DNA from: Oscheius onirici
Lineage: Eukaryota > Nematoda > Chromadorea > Rhabditida > Rhabditidae
Direction of reading: 5' to 3'
NCBI GenBank assembly: GCA_932521025.1
Contig: OW051469.1
Span: 8,072,398 to 8,136,397, forward strand
Length of the DNA stretch: 64,000 bases
The position numbers and the translations under genes were made by a program. The notes below the pieces were generated by a model that was not told where the DNA came from, made no database searches, and saw nothing but the letters and a program-made list of their open reading frames with translations. Of the stretch, positions 20,526-34,095 are shown piece by piece. Positions within the stretch are counted from its first letter, which is position 1; the number at the start of each line of letters is the position of its first letter.

Positions 20526-23500
20526 ATGACGGGTATGTGGTTTTTCTTTGTCCCTCTGCCCCTTTGACTTTCTATTCCTCTTTCTTTCAATTCGGCCGGT
20601 GAACTTTTCGAAAGACTTGTTTTTGCAACAACCTACTATTGATGTCTCCTTCTATTTTTAAAACCTTAAATTCTTTAATATTTCAGAACGAATGCGAAAG
20701 AACCAGGAAAGATTAGTTAATAAACTATATCGATTTTTAACGGACGTTTTTCTCTGCCGGTCAGTTTTCTTTAACTTACAAAATTATTAATTTTAGAGGC
20801 GACCTCGAGAAAGAAGAATCAGACACTAGACCAGTTTCCTACAAAGAACTAGTGGGTTGAAAGACGCTGTATCTAGTGGTATTTTTCAGTTCCGTTTCGC
20901 CTCTTTTCACGACAAAATATGTATTGTTTTGGGCTCAGTTTTTGCCTGTTTTGGTGGAGCCGTCCAGCCGATGGTTCTGGTTTTTGGTGGAATGATCACA
21001 TCGATGTATCTCAAGGATAGAAATGTTTGTATTGCTCTATTTATAGGTCTAAAAAGTTTCAGAACGTAGAAAACGACGAGCTAGTGGATGATGTGAAGGT
21101 CTGGCTCGGTCTTCTGGCAGCAGGAGGAGTAGCTTCGCTGATCACCACATATCTTCAGGTTGGTATCTCAGTCTTTCTGTATCTGAGTCTCTGAACCCAA
21201 AACTGTTTTCAGGGATGGCTCCTCCATAGAGGCTGCTGCGATATGGTGAACACACTCCGTCAACAGTTTCTAGCAGCCGTCTTGCGACAAGATGCAGCCT
21301 GGTTTGGGGAGAACAATTCTGGAGCAATCACCTCATTACTCAATTCGTCAGACTTCTTTCTTATCTTGTTCATATTTCCGTTCAGAAACATCCAGAAGAT
21401 CGAAGATGGACTCGGCGAGAAGTTAGGAATGCTTCTTCGCGGTTTTTCCATGTTCATCTCCTCAATCGTTGTTTGCTGCTTCATTAACTGGCAACTGACA
21501 CTGATATCAGTTACAATGGGACCAATTTCAGCTTGGACTCTTGGTCTTATGGGCAAGGTGGGTGGAAGTTGAGATAGACACAGAGACTTCAGGTCGCTTC
21601 CCGCTACGCAATCCAGATGCAAGAGAGAACGACAGAATCGGCGATTGTCGTCGAGGAGGCCATCATGAATGTGAAGACTGTCGCTGCCTGCAATGCTCAA
21701 GAGCATATGGTGGAAAAGTATTCGAAAACCTTGGATACAATCGTCCCATCAGCCATCAAGTACAATTTTTGGGTTGGATTCTTCGAGGGTCTGACCTTTG
21801 TTCAAATCTATGGAATTATGGGTGTTACATTCTGGTAAGTTTTTACTTTTTATATTTTCCCACAAAACACACGACAGTCTTTCCAAAATCTCGTTTCAGG
21901 GTAGGAATTTACGGGTTCTTCAACGGCTGGGTTACGAGAGGCGGAGACGTAATCCTGATTGTCAATACTGTCAGTCTGACTGGCTATTATCTGGGTCTGC
22001 TGGGACCGCACATGATGGCCATTCTGAAGGCAAGAATAGCGGCCGGAGCTATCTATGAGACAATTGACAGAGTAGGGACTTGGTTTTGATATAATCAAGC
22101 TTGTAGAGTCCTAAAGGAATGTCACATTCTGACGGTGGAATAACGCTGGACAATGCCAAAGGAAACATTGAAGTCAAGAACGTCACGTTCTCTTATCCAC
22201 ATAGAGATACACAGATTTTAAAGGTTAGGGACAAAGAGACAGAGAGACAAAAAATCTTCAGAGAATTTCATGGGAAGCCAAGACTGGAGAGTCTATAGCC
22301 CTTGTTGGAAAGAGTGGTTGTGGGAAGAGTACATCTGTGAGTCAGATACTTTTTATTTTTTAAATTCTTCCTAGATTGGTCTGCTAACCAGGCTATATGA
22401 TACTGTGTCGGGAGAGATTACTGTGGATGGTATTCCGATTGAGAGGATCAACGTTCGGTCACTCAGAAAGGTGAGTACTCTCTCTGTCTTTAATTTACTA
22501 CTCTCTTCCAGATCATCGGCGTCGTTGAACAGGAACCCTGTCTTTTCAACGGAACAGTCATGGAAAATATCCTCTTGGGAAGAAACGGCATCAGTGAAAA
22601 GGATGCGAGAAGAGCTGCTCGTATTGCAAGAGCGGACGAGTTCATTCAGCAGCTACAAAGCGTAAGTATTTTCTATCAGCCAAAAATTATATTCCAGGGC
22701 TACGAGACGCTCCTAGGCGTCGGCGGAGTGGCACTCTCCGGAGGCCAGAAGCAACGGATCGCCATAGCAAGAGCAATTGCTACAGATCCGAAGATTTTGC
22801 TCCTTGACGAAGCTACATCAGCTTTGGATACTGAAAGTGAACGAGTTGTTCAGGTTTTTCTTCTTTTTATATATTAAAAATACGCAAATTTTAGGCAGCT
22901 TTGAACAGAGCAGCTAAAGGCCGCACCACAGTCAGCATTGCCCATCGGCTCAGTACGCTTAAAGATGTGGACAGAATCTACGTTCTAGATAATGGAATCG
23001 TTGTGGAAGAAGGTAAAATTTTATCGAAAAGAGTTAAAATTTTCCAGGAACTCATGACGGTCTGATCGAAGAGGGAGGTATATATTCGCGTCTGGCAAAG
23101 GCACAGGAGATCAATCAAGCTGGACTGGTCAATAACGAAGAGTTTGGAATACCTAGAGATCGATCCATGAGAAAGTAAGAAGCAAATTCAGTTGATTAGT
23201 CGGTTCAGAAACTCCCAGAGAATATCAAAACGAGTATCTTTCTCGGACAAAACTGAGGAGATTGGTTCTGGAGATTTTGTCAAAAGACAACATTCAACCA
23301 GCGGCCTCTGGTTGCTCTACTCAAATCTCCGTGGAAATCTTGGAAAAGCACTGATTGGACTGGCATTCGCCCTGGCCAGAGGATTGGAAATGCCATTGTT
23401 AGCTGTTCAGTGTAATCTGGCCTTTAGGGCTGTGAAGATGGTGAATTTACCAAAAATTAAAGCATACCATAAGTTTTCAGGAAAACAAGGACGACTATAT

Positions 23501-25491
23501 TAAAAACGGAATGCTGACCTTTTTTGTCTGTCTTCTCTGCGGTGGATTGTCCTGGGTCACGCAGACTGGAATGTACACATTTTCTGGATGGACTGCGGAG
23601 AAAGTAATGGCGAAGCTGAAAGTCAGGGCTCTTCGCTCTCTTCTTTACAGGTCGTTCTCCACTTTTGACCAGCCACAGTCGTCTCCGGCTGCCTGTGTGG
23701 CCAAGATTGCTCAACATGCTCCGAACTGTATTCCGGTAAGAGAGACAGGGAGACTACTGACCAATCATTTTAGGCTTTCGACTACCACATGAGCATCAAC
23801 ATGACCAATGTCTCGTCAGTATTCGTTGGTCTAATAATAGCCTTTGCCTTTTCTTGGGAGCTAGGATTTCTTGGCTTTGGTCTGTGTCTCAGTATTCTGG
23901 TCTTGGCAATCCTCAATGTCAAAGTAGCCAATGCTTCGAGAAAAAGGAAAGAACTAGAGGATCAGAGTGGAGAGGTAGCAGCTATTGGTTATTCTGAAAA
24001 TTTCCATTACAGTATTCCATCGAAATTGTCGAGCAGGCCAGAACCATTCAACTACTGACTGTAGAGGAACATTTCCTCAAGAAGTTTTCTGACCAACTGG
24101 TCAGATCAGTGACATATGATCGAAGGGTAAGCTAATATATTTGTTCAAAAATACGATAATCTTACAGATAGGCTTTGTTGACTCGATGAACTATGCTCTG
24201 ACACAAAGTTTCGTCTTCTTCTGTGATCTCTGTGGCTATGGTCTTGCCACCTATCTGATCTACTCTGGTCGTGCTTCAGTCGACACCATCTTCTTCGCCT
24301 TCATGGGCTCACAAATTGCTGGCTGGAGTGTGATGTATTCAGCTCCGTTCTTCCCAGAAATTGTCCGAGCAGCGAGCTCGGCCAAGCAGTTCTTCAAGCT
24401 GATCGATCAGGAGGAGACGCTGAGAGAGGCTATTGAAGGAGGGGATAAGCTGGTAGGTTCATAGACAGATACAGAGTGAAACTGAGAGACAAAAGGAGAG
24501 ACAGAGAAAGTGAGTCCGCTTTCCAGGAAATCAAAGGAAATGTGTCGCTCTTCAAAGTGGACTTTGCCTACCCATCCAGACCGGACCTATTGGTATCCAG
24601 ACAACTGTCTATCTCGGCCAAAAAGGGGCAGAGTATAGCTCTGGTTGGAGCATCAGGATGCGGCAAGAGCACAACGATTGCCCTATTGGAGAGGTTCTAT
24701 CTGGCTGATAGTGGTCAAGTTGTTAGTATTTTTATGACAGATAAGAATTGATTGAAAGTTCAGAAAGTAGACGAGCACAACATTCGTTCCCTGAATCTGC
24801 ATCATCTGAGAAGCAATGTTGCCTTGGTCTCTCAAGAGCCGGTTCTTTTTAAGGGTTAGTTTTGTTTGAAAACTACTGGATGAAAAAAAGTTCAGGTTCA
24901 ATCCTGGAGAACATTACAATGGGAGCTGGAGAAGTTCCATTGGAAAAGGTTATTCACGCCTGTCGGACAGCTAACGCTGCTAATTTTATTGAGGCTTTTC
25001 CGGCGGTAAGTGTCTAGGGACATTGAAATAGAGAGTGAGAGAGTCAGAAAGTCAGCGAGACAAAGAGAGAACGAGAGAGAGTTCTAACATTTTCAGGGAT
25101 ACGAAACAGACGTCGGCGAGAAAGGACGTTCACTCTCCGGAGGTCAGAAGCAGAGGATAGCCATTGCTCGAGCTCTTGTTAGAGATCCGAAGATCATCCT
25201 TCTGGACGAAGCTACATCAGCTCTCGACACGGAGAGCGAAGAAGTCGTTCAAAGAGCCCTGAACGATGCAAGTTTGGGCAGAACGAGTATAACTATAGCT
25301 CATAGATTGAGCAGCATACAGAATTGTTCAAAGTAAGCTTTTTTTTCCTCATGGAAAAGTCAGTTTTCAGGATTTACGTGATAGAAAAGGGAGCGGTGGT
25401 CGAATGTGGTTCTCACAGCGAACTTCTTCATCTGGACGGGAAGTATTCAAAACTCGTTGAAGCTCAACAGCTCAACACAAATTCAAAATAA
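20526..25491 (+). CDS. P-glycoprotein (ABCB full transporter), 1254 aa
   Basis: Twenty-six phase-compatible exons give 1254 aa, the usual length for nematode P-gps. The first exon is tiny (20526-20532, ATG ACG G); an alternative start is the in-frame ATG at 20692. TMD1 begins near 20890. NBD1 has Walker [10 protein letters not shown] (~22305), Q-loop VVEQEPCLF, signature LSGGQKQR (~22734), Walker [13 protein letters not shown] (~22793) and H-loop IAHRLSTL. After a charged linker come TMD2 (23300-24400) and NBD2 with Walker [10 protein letters not shown] (~24645), [15 protein letters not shown] (~25133), [12 protein letters not shown] and IAHRLSSI. All catalytic residues are intact in both halves, so it should be a working ATP-driven exporter of hydrophobic compounds in the plasma membrane, usually of intestine or excretory cell. 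The nearest relative is the second P-gp 3 kb downstream. The exact orthologue number is not assignable. Confidence 0.93.
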
Positions 25492-25759
25492 ATTATTTGA
25501 ACTCATCCAGTCTCTCAGTCTCTCTTCTTCCCAGCTGAATTGCAGAGTCAGATCCCAGCTGCACGTGCTTGTTTACGTTTTTTTCGGCGGAGCTGACGTG
25601 TGCGCGTTCCTCTTTCCTCATCCACACGGGTCACTTCACACTCCCTGCTTTTTTTTCCGTTTTATTTTTTACCTGCTCAAAAGACGCATATCTCATTTTT
25701 ATGGGTAAATGTAAGTAAAACCTTTAGTATTTATTTTCCAACTAATTTAGAATTCAAAA

Positions 25760-27648
25760 ATGACGTCACTTTTCGGCTCGTCTATTACAACAACTGATCT
25801 CGAGAGGGTGCTACAGAAATCTCTGGGAACTGAAGCGGAATTTGGAGAAAATGTCGAGTTTGAAGATTTGGGAGTATGTTCACAAAAATACTGTAAAATC
25901 AGGAATAAATTTAGGGTACACAGTCACACACGGCTCTGCTAACTGTCTCTTGGAAGCCTCCCGACTCTTCTCCTCCAAACAAATTTGTAGTTAAAATTTC
26001 TGGTCCCAATCGTCAGATCGATGGAAATCCACTGACTAGGCTTGCTCAAGAGACCATGAACAGAGAGAGGGAAGAAACTTTAGTGAAGGTGACTTTTTTC
26101 GAAACCATAAAATTGTTATGTTTAGCGACAGAACAATGAAATAGCCATCCTTACCAAGCTCAAGGAGAGCTCTCCAACCGTGAAAGTTCCAAAGATTCTT
26201 GGTTGCAAGAAACGCAAAGACTGCGAAGATTCGGGATTCATTCTACTAAAATATTATGAGAGCAGTCCAAATACAGCTGATGACTTCTGTCTATCGATCA
26301 GTGAAGTGAAGCAGGTAAGCGCTTGATAATAGACAGTTCGTTCATCCATTGAACTATAGTTCTTAAAATTTTGTTCATTGCGAGACCGTTTGTTATTAAC
26401 GTGGAATTATAGCCATAAATGGACGGTGACCTGCAAAAGCTTATCTTTCAGAAGATTCGATTCTTCTGAATATAAACATCGGTAAAGAAGGACACGGACT
26501 GGGATTTCATCATTGTCCATTCACAGTTTAGACCCTGAGTTTCAGATTATTGAACAGACAGCAGAAATACACAAAGCTGGCTCCTTGTTCTCTGCTGAGG
26601 AAAAACAAAAACTAGAAGGAGCTCCGCTCCAAAATCTGTGGATCTTGGAACCAAAAGTAAGCTATTTCAACTCAAACAAATCTCTAGCTTTTAGCCAGCT
26701 AGATACGCTCTCGAAGCGATTAGATCCTTTGGTGGTTCCGATCTTTTCGAAAATGCTGAAGAATTGGAGAAGGTTCTAGAAGAAATGTTGGACAGAAAAT
26801 ATATCAAGTTCCTTGATGAAACTTGTGAACAGTTAAGTTTGTTCAATTTTTTCTTTGTGTCAAGCAAGACAAGTTCAGATATTCCCCGACTCTTGTGTCA
26901 CGGAGACATGTGGCTTGGAAATATGCTGTGGAAAAGGAATCTTCATAAAGGGATAGACCTACAGGCACTTGTCGATCTCGAGGTATTTTCTACATAAAAA
27001 TATCTTAGGCTTCTTATTTTTCGGGTACTTTTTCAGCGTTGAGAGCTGTCACAATATTCCAGTTTCAATTTTTCAATTTACTGCATTTCAGGCAGTTCAC
27101 TTCGGTTGTCCTCTTGTCGACTTGGCAAAGATACTCACCTGTCTGCTCTCCACAAAGGAGCGAAGGAATAGCTGGAAAATGCTGGTTGAATACTGGTGTA
27201 ACTGCATGGGCAAAAGCGCATCGTACACTCTGGAACAAGCAAGTTTTTAAAGGTTCTTCCCTGTCCAAAAAAACATTTTTCCGTACGAGGCGACAGTGTT
27301 CAGGGTGGGGTTAAACAGTTTCTCATGAGTGTTCATTTGATCGGACAGGCAAGATATTTAAAAGCCGAATAAAAATGTAAAAATAAAAAAAGTTTAGGCC
27401 ATCGAAGCTTACGAACGTGTGCTTTCAATCTATGCTTTCAATGAGGCTGCGTGTCTTTGCAGTACCGCCGACTGGTGGATCGACAGAATGTCTGATGAGG
27501 AGAATAAGATCAGAGTAAGGGTTACTGTAGGGCATAATTGAAAACGTCTCAGCTTCGAGAAATCATCATGAAGAAGATTAAAGGACTGGTCGAGGACGCT
27601 GTGAGATACCACCAAAGGAATATGGAAATCTATAAATATTTGTCATAA
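25760..27648 (+). CDS. CHK kinase-like (ecdysteroid-kinase/choline-kinase fold) protein, 412 aa
   Basis: Exons are 25760-25873, 25915-26088, 26126-26314, 26546-26656, 26695-26836, 26879-26982, 27092-27238, 27304-27348, 27398-27514 and 27553-27648, giving 412 aa. N-lobe strands end in FVVKISGPN with the likely ATP-binding Lys. The catalytic loop is LLCHGDMWLGNMLW, matching the CHK consensus HGDxWxxN, and the metal-binding strand is ALVDLE, where most relatives have IIDWQ. The following FGCPLVDLAKIL matches the 'P..DLA' element. Two of its introns (27239-27303 and 27349-27397) can only be spliced with GC donors. Family members are predicted to phosphorylate small alcohols, steroids or xenobiotics. 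The gene sits between two P-gp genes, which suggests detoxification, but the substrate is unknown. Confidence 0.88.
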
Positions 27649-28641
27649 AAACTGTTTTGAAAATTTGGAAACAAAGATTCTTTGAACTAGACGAGAACAG
27701 GTGACCAGTCGAACATAATCAAAACCTCCGAACTCAAAATGGCTGGCTTATCTGATCACGATTTACACAGACGGGCACAGTTTGCACGAAAACACGTAGT
27801 GCTCATTTTTTATGCTCTTTTTGAAAAATTAACAAAAGTTTATTGAAGAGCTGTTGAAATGAGTACAGTAGTAATAAAAAACGACTGCATTCAGCCTATT
27901 TTCCCACTAAACAAAGCATATTTTTGCCTAGCCATCTTCTACAAAGTTACGGATACCGATCTTCTCTACAACTTTTCAGAACATCATCAAGATGCAAAAT
28001 GCCAAAAATGACCTGTTAAGACCAATTACCCAACCGGCAGAAAATTCAAGACTGTCAAGGAACAATACCGGTGATAACGGAAACGACTTCAAGGAAAGCG
28101 TCAAAAGAAGGGGACCGCCAAGCCGCCCAAAGACGAATACAAACTGATAAGCCAGAAAATCTCCGTTTCTGAACCAATTTTTCAATTATCTTTTTCATTT
28201 GTCTTTTTTTACCATAATCCGCACTCGTCAGGTCCAAAAGTCGGAGCCGATTAACATAATTTTGAGAGTAGGGGGAGAGAACTCTTTAAATTCGACCGAA
28301 TGGCCATACCGTCGAAAACTGCTCTTTTTTTCTCATCAAGCACACTTCCCACATCTTTTACTTGTTTCTTGTGAAAAGTCTATTAAAAGTTAAAAGTTCA
28401 GTCTCCCTGCTTTCCCTTTGACAGTTTTTGGGACGTGCCAAAAGCCACGGAAGCCGTTAAACTCTTTGCATAACAGCTGCTGGCACACACACTGTAAGAC
28501 TCCCCTCCATTCGAATTCAGTCCTTTTCTGGCACACAATCGGCTGTTTGTACGCTCGGTCATGAAAAGAGAACGCTCTTCTCCTGTGTGACGAAGTCTTC
28601 CTACCGACTTCCTTTTCTCAAAACAGGTTCTTTTCAGAGAG
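27649..28641. other. Intergenic region upstream of the second P-glycoprotein
   Basis: No gene is supported. Position 28631-28637 is TTTTCAG, 4 bp before the ATG of the next gene, a likely trans-splice (SL) acceptor. A further copy of GTAGGGGGAGA occurs at about 28268. Confidence 0.5.
28631..28637 (+). promoter_or_regulatory. Probable spliced-leader trans-splice acceptor
   Basis: A perfect nematode acceptor TTTTCAG lies 4 nt upstream of the P-gp ATG, with no upstream coding exon to join. This is the usual arrangement for SL1/SL2 addition. Confidence 0.5.
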
Positions 28642-31600
28642 ATGACAGTAATCATAGAGGATAAGGAGCCAGAAGACGATGGAGTTCAATTAACTTGGGC
28701 CAACAGACTGGTCAATATCCTCATCTGTCGGTAAGTTGTTTTTCTTGAGAAAATCATGATTTAGAGGAGACTTGGCCCATGAAAAATTGGAAGCACAGCC
28801 TGTTGCCATCAAGGAATTGGTAAGTTGGGAGACAGAGAGGTAGAGAAACAAACATCACTTTCAGTTCCGGTACAGTTCCAAACGAGATAGAATTTTGGTC
28901 TACATTGGTCTATTTCTCTCGGTCTGTGTCGGGATTCTTCAAAGCACTACTTGTATTGTAACTGGCTACATAGCAAACATTTATCTCAAGGAGCCAGACA
29001 ACGTGAGTCCTCCCTTTAAACTATTAAATTAGGCCATTCAGCAAATAGGCAACGATGACCTCTGGTGGTCCGTCATTCATTGGTGCATCGCCGACGGTTG
29101 TCTTGCCATCACGATGATGATCATCTCCTACCTCCAGTCCTGGGTTTTTCTGACAGCCTGCTCGAATATTGTCAGACAAATGCGTCTCCAGTTTGTGAAG
29201 GCAGTGCTCCGACAAGATGCGGCCTGGTTTGATGCCCACGATGCTGGACTGATCTCTTCCCAGTTGAACAACAACATTGAGAGAATTCAAGACGGAATGG
29301 CCGACAAGTTTGGTCTCATTACTCGAGGCTTTGCCCTGTTCATCTTCTCGACGATTTTCTCCTTCGCTGTCAATTGGAGAGTCACTATTGTTTCTTTTGG
29401 TTTGGGACCGTTAGGAGCGATTACAATGGGAATGATGGCAAGGGTGAGTGCTGCGACAGTACTCTGTCTGTCTCTCTGTCTCTCAAATACAAATTTCCAG
29501 TGTTCCGCCGGTCCCATGAAGAAATCAATGTCCGCCACCAACGAGGCTGGTGCCATTGCCGAAGAGTCCATTATGAATGTAAAAACTGTCGCTGCTTGCA
29601 ATGGACAGGAGACCATGATTCAGGTTCATTTTGTTATCAGACTCTGGTAAAAATTTTCTTCTTAGAAGTACAGCCGAGTACTCAATCAAAGTCTTGCCAA
29701 GATCCGACGCTTGAGCTTCCTCAACGGGTTCTTCGAAGGTCTTATGTTTTTTGAACTTTACGTATTCTTCGTCCTGGGATTACTGTAGGTTACTGTAGAG
29801 ACTGGATTCAAAGAAATCATATCCAGATACGGTATCGTTCTGTACTACAACCATGATGGAGAGCGTCCCTTTGAACCAGGAACCATTATCATGGCTGCTA
29901 ACACGACACAGATGGGTCAGTTTCCTTCGTTCTTTTTTTCATCGAAACACCATTGCAGGAGGATACTTTTTGTCTCTACTGGGACCTCATATGATGGCTG
30001 TACTCAAGGCTAGAGTCGCCGCCGCTGTCATCTATGAGACCATTGACAGAGTTGGTTTTTCGCTGGAAATAGTTAAAAGAATTATTTAGACTTCGAAGGT
30101 CGACTCCGATAAGGAGGAAGGAACCAGTTTGAAGAATTGTAAAGGAAAAATTGAGTTTGAGGAGGTACATTTCAAGTATCCAACGAGGTAGGAGATAAAA
30201 ACAGACTGAGAGTATGTTTTCAGAGAAACCAAGATTTTGACTGGTTGTTCATGGACGGCAGAGGCTGGAGAAACGATCGCTTTTGTCGGCCACAGTGGCT
30301 GTGGAAAGAGTACTAGTGTAAGTATCTTCTGTCTGACAAAAGTTTCTAAAATTGCAGATCGGTCTTCTCACCCGACTATATGACAAAGTCGAGGGAAAGG
30401 TTCGTATAGATGGAATCGATATCGAGAAGATCAGTGTCAAGGAGCTTAGAAAGGTTTTTTTTTTTGAGGAAAAATGTCAAAAGAAAACTCTATAGACAAT
30501 CGGAATCGTGCAACAAGAGCCCTGTCTGTTCAACGGAACTATAAAGGAAAACATTGTTCTTGGAAGAAATATTACCAATCTCAAAGTGGAAAAAGCTGCA
30601 CGGATTGCTAACGCTCACGAGTTTATCATGAAACTTCAAGATGTGAGTTTTTTTAATTTTAAGAAAAAAAAATCACTTTAGGGCTATGAAACAGTCCTCG
30701 GCGTGGGAGGTGTGGCTCTGTCTGGTGGTCAAAAGCAAAGAATCGCCATTGCTAGAGCCATCGCTGCTGATCCGAAGATTCTACTGCTCGATGAGGCCAC
30801 ATCAGCTTTGGACTCTGAGTCTGAAAGAGTTGTACAGCTTGCTTTGACAAAAGCCTCTCGTGGAAGAACAACAATTGTGATTGCCCATCGGCTCTCTACG
30901 CTGAAAGACGTCAGCAGAATCCATGTCCTGGACAAGGGAAAGGTTATTGAAATTGGTAGGTATTGGAGAGCGGGCACCACAAATTCTGTGCAGTCCTTTA
31001 AATTTTGTTCGTGGTGGGGATACTTGTTAAACATACAGCATGAAAGGATTTATAACTTACCGTTTGACTCACAATTTGATTACCAGAAACGAATAACAAT
31101 AAATTTCAGGCTCACACATGGAACTTCTGGCCAAGGACGGACTGTATGCCAGTTTGGCGAGAGCTCAGGAAGTTGGTCTCAATACTCAGAGAAGCAGGAA
31201 ACCTTCACTGTCGGAGAATTTCCACATGTAGGTTCTTGAAATTCTTTCAAATTAATATATTCAAAAGTGGCAAACATCATGTTTATTACAGAAAATCAAC
31301 AGCTCCTCCCCTCATCCGTTCATCATTGAGATCCTCCATTGGCGAAAGACGACCATCCACAGCGATAGTCGAAGACGATGATTCGATCAAAGGCAAGCTG
31401 AAGAATAAAGTTTTTTTGTCCTAAAAATTTAAAATAACCACAGAATTTCAGAAAACTTCGATCTGGGACTATCCCCTCTTCCAAGTCTTCCTGTCCAAAG
31501 AACACAGAACTCTGAAAATATTGGCTACTCTGTGTGCTATGATGAGAGGACTGGAGCTGCCAGCTTTCTCCTATCTTCAGATCTTACCTTTTAAGGCACT

Positions 31601-33947
31601 GGAACAGACTCCAGTAAGTGGATAAACTAGTGATTGAGGATTTTTTTAGGACTCTTATCATGAACTTCTCTTGTGGACTTGTGTCAGTTTCTTCATCTTG
31701 GGCTGCTGGACATGGTTCTTCCTGGTCACGGCTGTAAGTTCTTGAACGTTTCCTCAAAAAAGCCAGACTACCGAAAATGAGTTGAATGAAGAGAACGAAA
31801 ATCGTTAAGAATCTTGTCACAGGTTAGCGACTGCTGGACTGCGAGTTTCACATTAAAAACAGTGAAAAAAAACAGACCACATTTTGGACAAGAACAAAAA
31901 AGTATGCAGTCACAAACATATCTTGTCAAAATTTATAAGAATTTTTTTTTTGCAGTCTGAGTGGGTTACTGAAGCTTTTGGCTCGTAATATCAGTCGCCT
32001 ATCCAAAAATTTGATCGGGCCTAACCGCGTCGCACAGATAAGATAATTTGGCCCGAACAGAGGACAAGTAATTGTCCAGCCAACTGGTTCTTTTTAGATC
32101 GGTTTCGGTGGTTGGGCATCAGAAGCCACCGTCAATAGTCTTCGTGTCGGTGTCCTTCGCTCCCTTCTCCACCGGGATGCAGCCTATTTCGATCAGGAGA
32201 AACGAAGCAATGCAGCCTGTGTGACTAATCTGACTCTGAACTCGACCAATGTTAATGCTGTAAGCCATTTTCTGTGCTGTATACATCATTTTTCAGTGTC
32301 TTGACTACCGCTTCATGCTCCTAGTAAACAATCTGATGGGAGTAGTCGTCTGTCTCATCTTGACCTACTACAGTACCTGGCAGACTGGCATCACTAGTAC
32401 TGTCCTCATTGCCATCTTTGTCCTTCTCCTAACATTGTTTTCGAAGGGAACGGACAAGCAGCTAAAAAAGAAGGGAAAAGTAGACTCGACGGCCGAATTC
32501 GCTATCGAAATTTTTGAACAAGCCAGAACTATCCAGCTTCTCTCTGTCGAAGACCACTTCACTAATCGTTACCACGAACAACAGGAGCTGGCTAAGCCCA
32601 TCGGGAAAACTGTGAGTATTTTTGTTACTTTTTACTATGCAGATTTTTTAAGCTGAACCACTACCAATCAGCTACTTTCATGCTAACCATGTCTTTGGTC
32701 TTCGTCTCCGATTTCTTCTGTTTCTTCGTCGGAGCCACATCTATCTACCACGGATACTGTCAAGCAGCAGACGGGGTTGTAGCGGCTCTGACTGCCAACT
32801 TTGCCGGCTGGTCCGTCATCTTCGCCTCGCCCACGTTCAACGACTGGATCAAGGCTTCCGCTTCCGCTAAGTCTCTGTACAGTCTGATGGACAATGAGAC
32901 AAATCTAGTCGATGAGGGATTGTTACCTGCAAGTTAAACAAAACTTTGTCATAAAAATCCAATTCTCAGGACCTCGACGGCTCTGTCAACGTAGAAAAAG
33001 TATCCTTTTCTTACCCTGCCCGACCGGAGCTCAAAGTCGCCAAAGGTCTCAATCTCCGTGTCGATCCGGGAGAGGCTGTAGCCCTGGTTGGAGCCAGTGG
33101 CTGTGGCAAAAGTACAGTAATTCAGCTTCTGGAACGTTTTTACACGGCTGACAGTGGTCAGATTGTAAGTTATTAGTTTCAAATAGTTTGGAAATTTTTA
33201 GAAAATGAATGGCAACAACATTACGGACATCTCTCTTCGTCACTTGAGAAGCAATGTTGCTCTAGTCGGACAGGAGCCTGTATTGTTCAGAGGTCAGTTA
33301 GATTGGGAACAAAACAAAACGAACTTAAGGTTCAATTTACGAAAATATTACGCTGGGATGTGAGTCGGAAGTCACGATGGACGATGTAAAAAGAGTGGTG
33401 GATGTGGCCAATGCAGCCAAGTTTATTGAAGCTTTCCCAGCGGTTAGTGAGACATACAGACTGACAATGAGAGAGAAACATAGACAGAGAGACCGAGACA
33501 GACTAACTGCTATTTTTAGGGCTTCGACACCGACGTCGGAGAAAAAGGACGATCACTTTCTGGCGGTCAAAAGCAGAGAATAGCCATTGCTCGAGCCCTT
33601 ATTCGAGATCCAAAGCTTCTTCTCTTGGATGAAGCGACTTCGGCACTCGATACAGAATCAGAAAAAGTTTGTGTTACAGAAGATTTCTCTGACTTTCTTT
33701 TCTAGAAAGTCCAAAAAGCCCTGAATGAGGCCAGTACAGGCAGAACTTCCATAACGATTGCACATCGTCTAAGTACTATAAGGAATGCGAACAGGTAAGA
33801 TAGGAGGACTTTGTACCCAAAGATTTGTTAAGGATATATTTCATTGAGAATGGTGGAGTTGTGGAATATGGTACCCACGACGAACTCATAGAAGCAGACG
33901 GAAAATACGCTCGATTGGTGGAGGCTCAAGCCTTGCAAACGGAATGA
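28642..33947 (+). CDS. Second P-glycoprotein (ABCB full transporter)
   Basis: This is a complete two-half transporter of roughly 1,250-1,300 aa in about 25 exons. The N-terminus ([11 protein letters not shown], then KELFRYSS) aligns with the same region of the upstream P-gp, so the two are tandem paralogues. NBD1 has Walker [10 protein letters not shown] (~30285), [17 protein letters not shown] (~30718) and [12 protein letters not shown] (~30778). NBD2 has GASGCGKST (~33092), [15 protein letters not shown] (~33556), [12 protein letters not shown] (~33613) and IAHRLSTI. All catalytic positions are kept. The linker between halves is longer and Ser/Arg-rich ([16 protein letters not shown]), a possible phosphorylation region. 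The longest intron (about 31731-32097) interrupts TMD2. Expected to be a membrane efflux pump. The orthologue number is not assignable. Confidence 0.92.
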
Positions 33948-34095
33948 CAAGCTTTAACTTATTGTGATAGAGATTACGACAGCATAGTGATCAAATTGGT
34001 GCCTGAATGAAGAATCTTTAATTTAACGATGTCTCTTTTTCTCTCGCTGAAAACACTGGAAATTGAAATTGATGCTAAATTTATTCGTACAAGAT

